From Clostridia bacterium (GTDB taxonomy: Bacteria; Bacillota; Dehalobacteriia; UBA4068): 6,348 nucleotides of DNA. The position numbers were made by a program, and so were the translations under genes. Below are positions 4,988 to 6,348 of the stretch, piece by piece. Position 1 is the stretch's first letter, and each line of letters starts with the position of its first letter. The DNA lies in NCBI GenBank assembly GCA_012515255.1, contig JAAYYR010000114.1, forward strand, positions 1 through 6,348. The letters are read 5' to 3'. A model generated the notes under the pieces. The model was not told the origin of the DNA and ran no database searches. It saw nothing but the letters and a program-made list of their open reading frames with translations.

Positions 4988-6231
4988 GCGCTTTAGAAAT
5001 CCAGGGGCAGAAGGCCAGGGCCGCCAGCGCGATCTTGGCGGTAGCCGATACGGCGCGGAAGAACTCTGCTTTGGCGGCGATCGCCGAGGCGCTGCTGGCG
5101 CAAAAGACCGAGATACTTGCGGCCAATAGCGAAGATATGCAACGCGCCAAGGAAAACGACATGCGCGAGTCGCTGCGGGATCGCCTGGCCTTGAATGAAT
5201 CCCGTATCAAGGCGATGGCAGACGGCTTGCAGCAGTTGATCGAGCTGCCCGATCCGGTAGGCGAGGCCGTATCAATGGCCAAAAGGCCCAATGGCCTGAC
5301 CATCGCCAGGTTGCGCGTGCCGCTTGGCGTGATTGCTATTATCTTCGAGGCGCGGCCTAATGTCACGGTGGACGCGGCGGCGCTTTGCCTCAAGGCCGGC
5401 AATGCGGTAATTTTGCGCGGCGGTAAAGAGGCCATATCCTCCAATACCGCCCTGGTGCGGATTATGCGCGCCGCCTTAAAAAAAGGCGGTTTGCCCGAGG
5501 ACAGCGTGGCTCTGGTTGCGGATACGAGCCGCGAGAGCGCCCGCGAACTGATGCGGCTTAATGACTATATCGATGTGCTGATCCCCCGCGGCGGCGCCGG
5601 GCTGATTCGCTCGGTGGTGGAAAACGCCACTGTGCCGGTAATTGAGACCGGGGTTGGCAATTGCCATGTCTATGTTGATGAGGGCGCTGACCTTGAGATG
5701 GGCGTCAGCATCGTCGCCAATGCCAAATGCAGTCGGCCTTCCGTATGCAATGCCGCGGAAACGCTGCTGGTGGCGCGCCCGATCGCCGCTGATTTTTTGC
5801 CTTTGCTTATACCCGCACTCGCCGCCAGCCATGTGGAATTGCGCGCCGATGCCGAAGCAAAAGCCATCCTGGGCAAAGCCGCGCTGGACGCCACTGAGGA
5901 AGATTGGGCCACAGAATATAATGACTTTATCCTTGCCGTCAAAGTAGTCGCGGATTTGGATGAGGCTCTCTCTCATATCGCCCGCTATGGTACCCGCCAC
6001 AGCGAGGCCATCGTCACCGCCGACTATGCGCGCAGCCAGCGTTTTCTAGCCGAGGTGGACGCGGCGGCTGTTTATGTCAATGCCTCGACCCGTTTTACAG
6101 ACGGCGGCGAATTCGGTCTTGGCGCGGAGATCGGCATCTCCACGCAGAAAATGCATGCCAGAGGCCCGATGGCCTTAAAAGAACTTTGTTCTTATAAATA
6201 TATCGTCAAAGGCGATGGCCAGATCCGTTAA
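4984..6231 (+). CDS. proA: Gamma-glutamyl phosphate reductase (glutamate-5-semialdehyde dehydrogenase)
   Basis: NADPH-dependent reductase of the aldehyde dehydrogenase superfamily. It converts gamma-glutamyl phosphate to glutamate-5-semialdehyde, which cyclises to P5C. At 415 aa it is full length. Motifs: RVPLGVIAIIFEARPNVTVD (111-130), LCLKAGNAVILRGGKEA (134-150), PVIETGVGNCHVYVDEGAD (218-236), and NAKCSRPSVCNAAETLL (246-262) with Cys255 as the expected catalytic thiol. The ProA signature is visible across 322-343 (V..A..HI.RYGTRHSEAI), and NASTRFTDGGEFGLGAEIGI lies at 366-385. The start lies inside the proB stop (ATGA) and has its own AGGGGG seven bases upstream, so coupled translation is likely. 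Coupling suits the labile acyl-phosphate that ProB must hand over. No proC follows before the terminator, so P5C reductase must be encoded elsewhere. Function is near certain. Confidence 0.97.
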   Translation: MSALEIQGQKARAASAILAVADTARKNSALAAIAEALLAQKTEILAANSEDMQRAKENDMRESLRDRLALNESRIKAMADGLQQLIELPDPVGEAVSMAKRPNGLTIARLRVPLGVIAIIFEARPNVTVDAAALCLKAGNAVILRGGKEAISSNTALVRIMRAALKKGGLPEDSVALVADTSRESARELMRLNDYIDVLIPRGGAGLIRSVVENATVPVIETGVGNCHVYVDEGADLEMGVSIVANAKCSRPSVCNAAETLLVARPIAADFLPLLIPALAASHVELRADAEAKAILGKAALDATEEDWATEYNDFILAVKVVADLDEALSHIARYGTRHSEAIVTADYARSQRFLAEVDAAAVYVNASTRFTDGGEFGLGAEIGISTQKMHARGPMALKELCSYKYIVKGDGQIR

Positions 6232-6309
6232 AGACCTCGGATAAAAGATCATAAGAGGTTGATTGGCCAAAGGCGCGTTAAAACGGAGCTTTAAACGGAT
6301 ATGGGGTAA

Positions 6310-6341
6310 AAAAGAACCCTCTTATGAGGGTTCTTTTATTT
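6310..6341 (+). terminator. Intrinsic terminator of the proBA operon
   Basis: AAAAGAACCCTC (6310-6321) pairs perfectly with GAGGGTTCTTTT (6326-6337) around the loop TTAT, and further T residues follow (TTTTATTT). A and T tracts flank both sides of the stem, so it could also act on the opposite strand. It lies 78 bp after the proA stop. The sequence between (6232-6309) shows no gene that I can support. Confidence 0.92.
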
Positions 6342-6345
6342 GACA
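6340..6345 (+). promoter_or_regulatory. Possible -35 box of a downstream promoter cut by the window edge
   Basis: A perfect TTGACA begins at 6340, directly after the proBA terminator, where the promoter of a following plus-strand gene would be expected. The matching -10 would fall about 17 bp on, beyond the window, so this is only a hint. Confidence 0.35.
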
Positions 6346-6348
6346 AAG

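Noticed and set aside
6261..6294. Very short TTG-initiated reading frame between proA and the terminator
   Set aside because: It is about a dozen codons long, and the purine-rich sequence before it abuts the TTG too closely to act as a ribosome site. Nothing supports translation.
1..6348. Novel defence, mobile or biosynthetic system
   Set aside because: All sizeable frames belong to known families, no direct-repeat array, transposase, integrase or att-like duplication is visible, and coding style looks uniform along the window. I find no support for an undescribed system.

Overview
The window holds ordinary housekeeping and biosynthetic genes of a bacterium most like a member of the Bacillota (Firmicutes), possibly an endospore former. 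The pointers are a protein with two GerM-type domains, a PepV-type dipeptidase, Shine-Dalgarno sites close to AAGGAGG, sigma-A-like promoters and hairpin terminators with T tracts. The genes are fairly GC-rich and the spacers AT-rich. I cannot name a genus. GerMN domains also occur outside spore formers, so sporulation is an inference.

Layout: (1) On the minus strand, running off the left edge, is the N-terminal part of an M20 metallopeptidase of the PepV/Sapep dipeptidase type. (2) A 190-bp divergent spacer separates it from a plus-strand pair: a membrane-anchored tandem-GerMN protein (gerM-like) and, 24 bp later, the 23S rRNA 2'-O-ribose methyltransferase rlmB. A perfect 32-bp palindromic terminator follows. 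(3) ilvE, a branched-chain aminotransferase, stands alone as one transcription unit with a near-consensus promoter, a leader of about 40 nt and its own terminator. (4) proB and proA, the first two enzymes of proline synthesis from glutamate, form a tight operon with an ATGA overlap. They have an extended -10 promoter and end at a strong hairpin terminator. A TTGACA box at the right edge probably starts the next promoter.

Working together: ProB and ProA turn glutamate into glutamate-5-semialdehyde, which cyclises to P5C. No proC is in view. IlvE uses glutamate/2-oxoglutarate for the last step of Val/Leu/Ile synthesis. The peptidase would release amino acids from short peptides. The shared theme is amino-acid supply, but the genes sit in separate transcription units, so co-regulation is not shown.

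I found no mobile element, CRISPR array, tRNA or rRNA, and no evidence of an undescribed system. The points most worth a second look are regulatory: inverted repeats inside the ilvE and proBA promoters, no T-box leader at either amino-acid locus, a 30-nt pyrimidine run ahead of gerM, and a possible pairing between the proA 3' UTR and its terminator. On the protein side, the GerM-like protein lacks a lipobox and ProB lacks the PUA domain.
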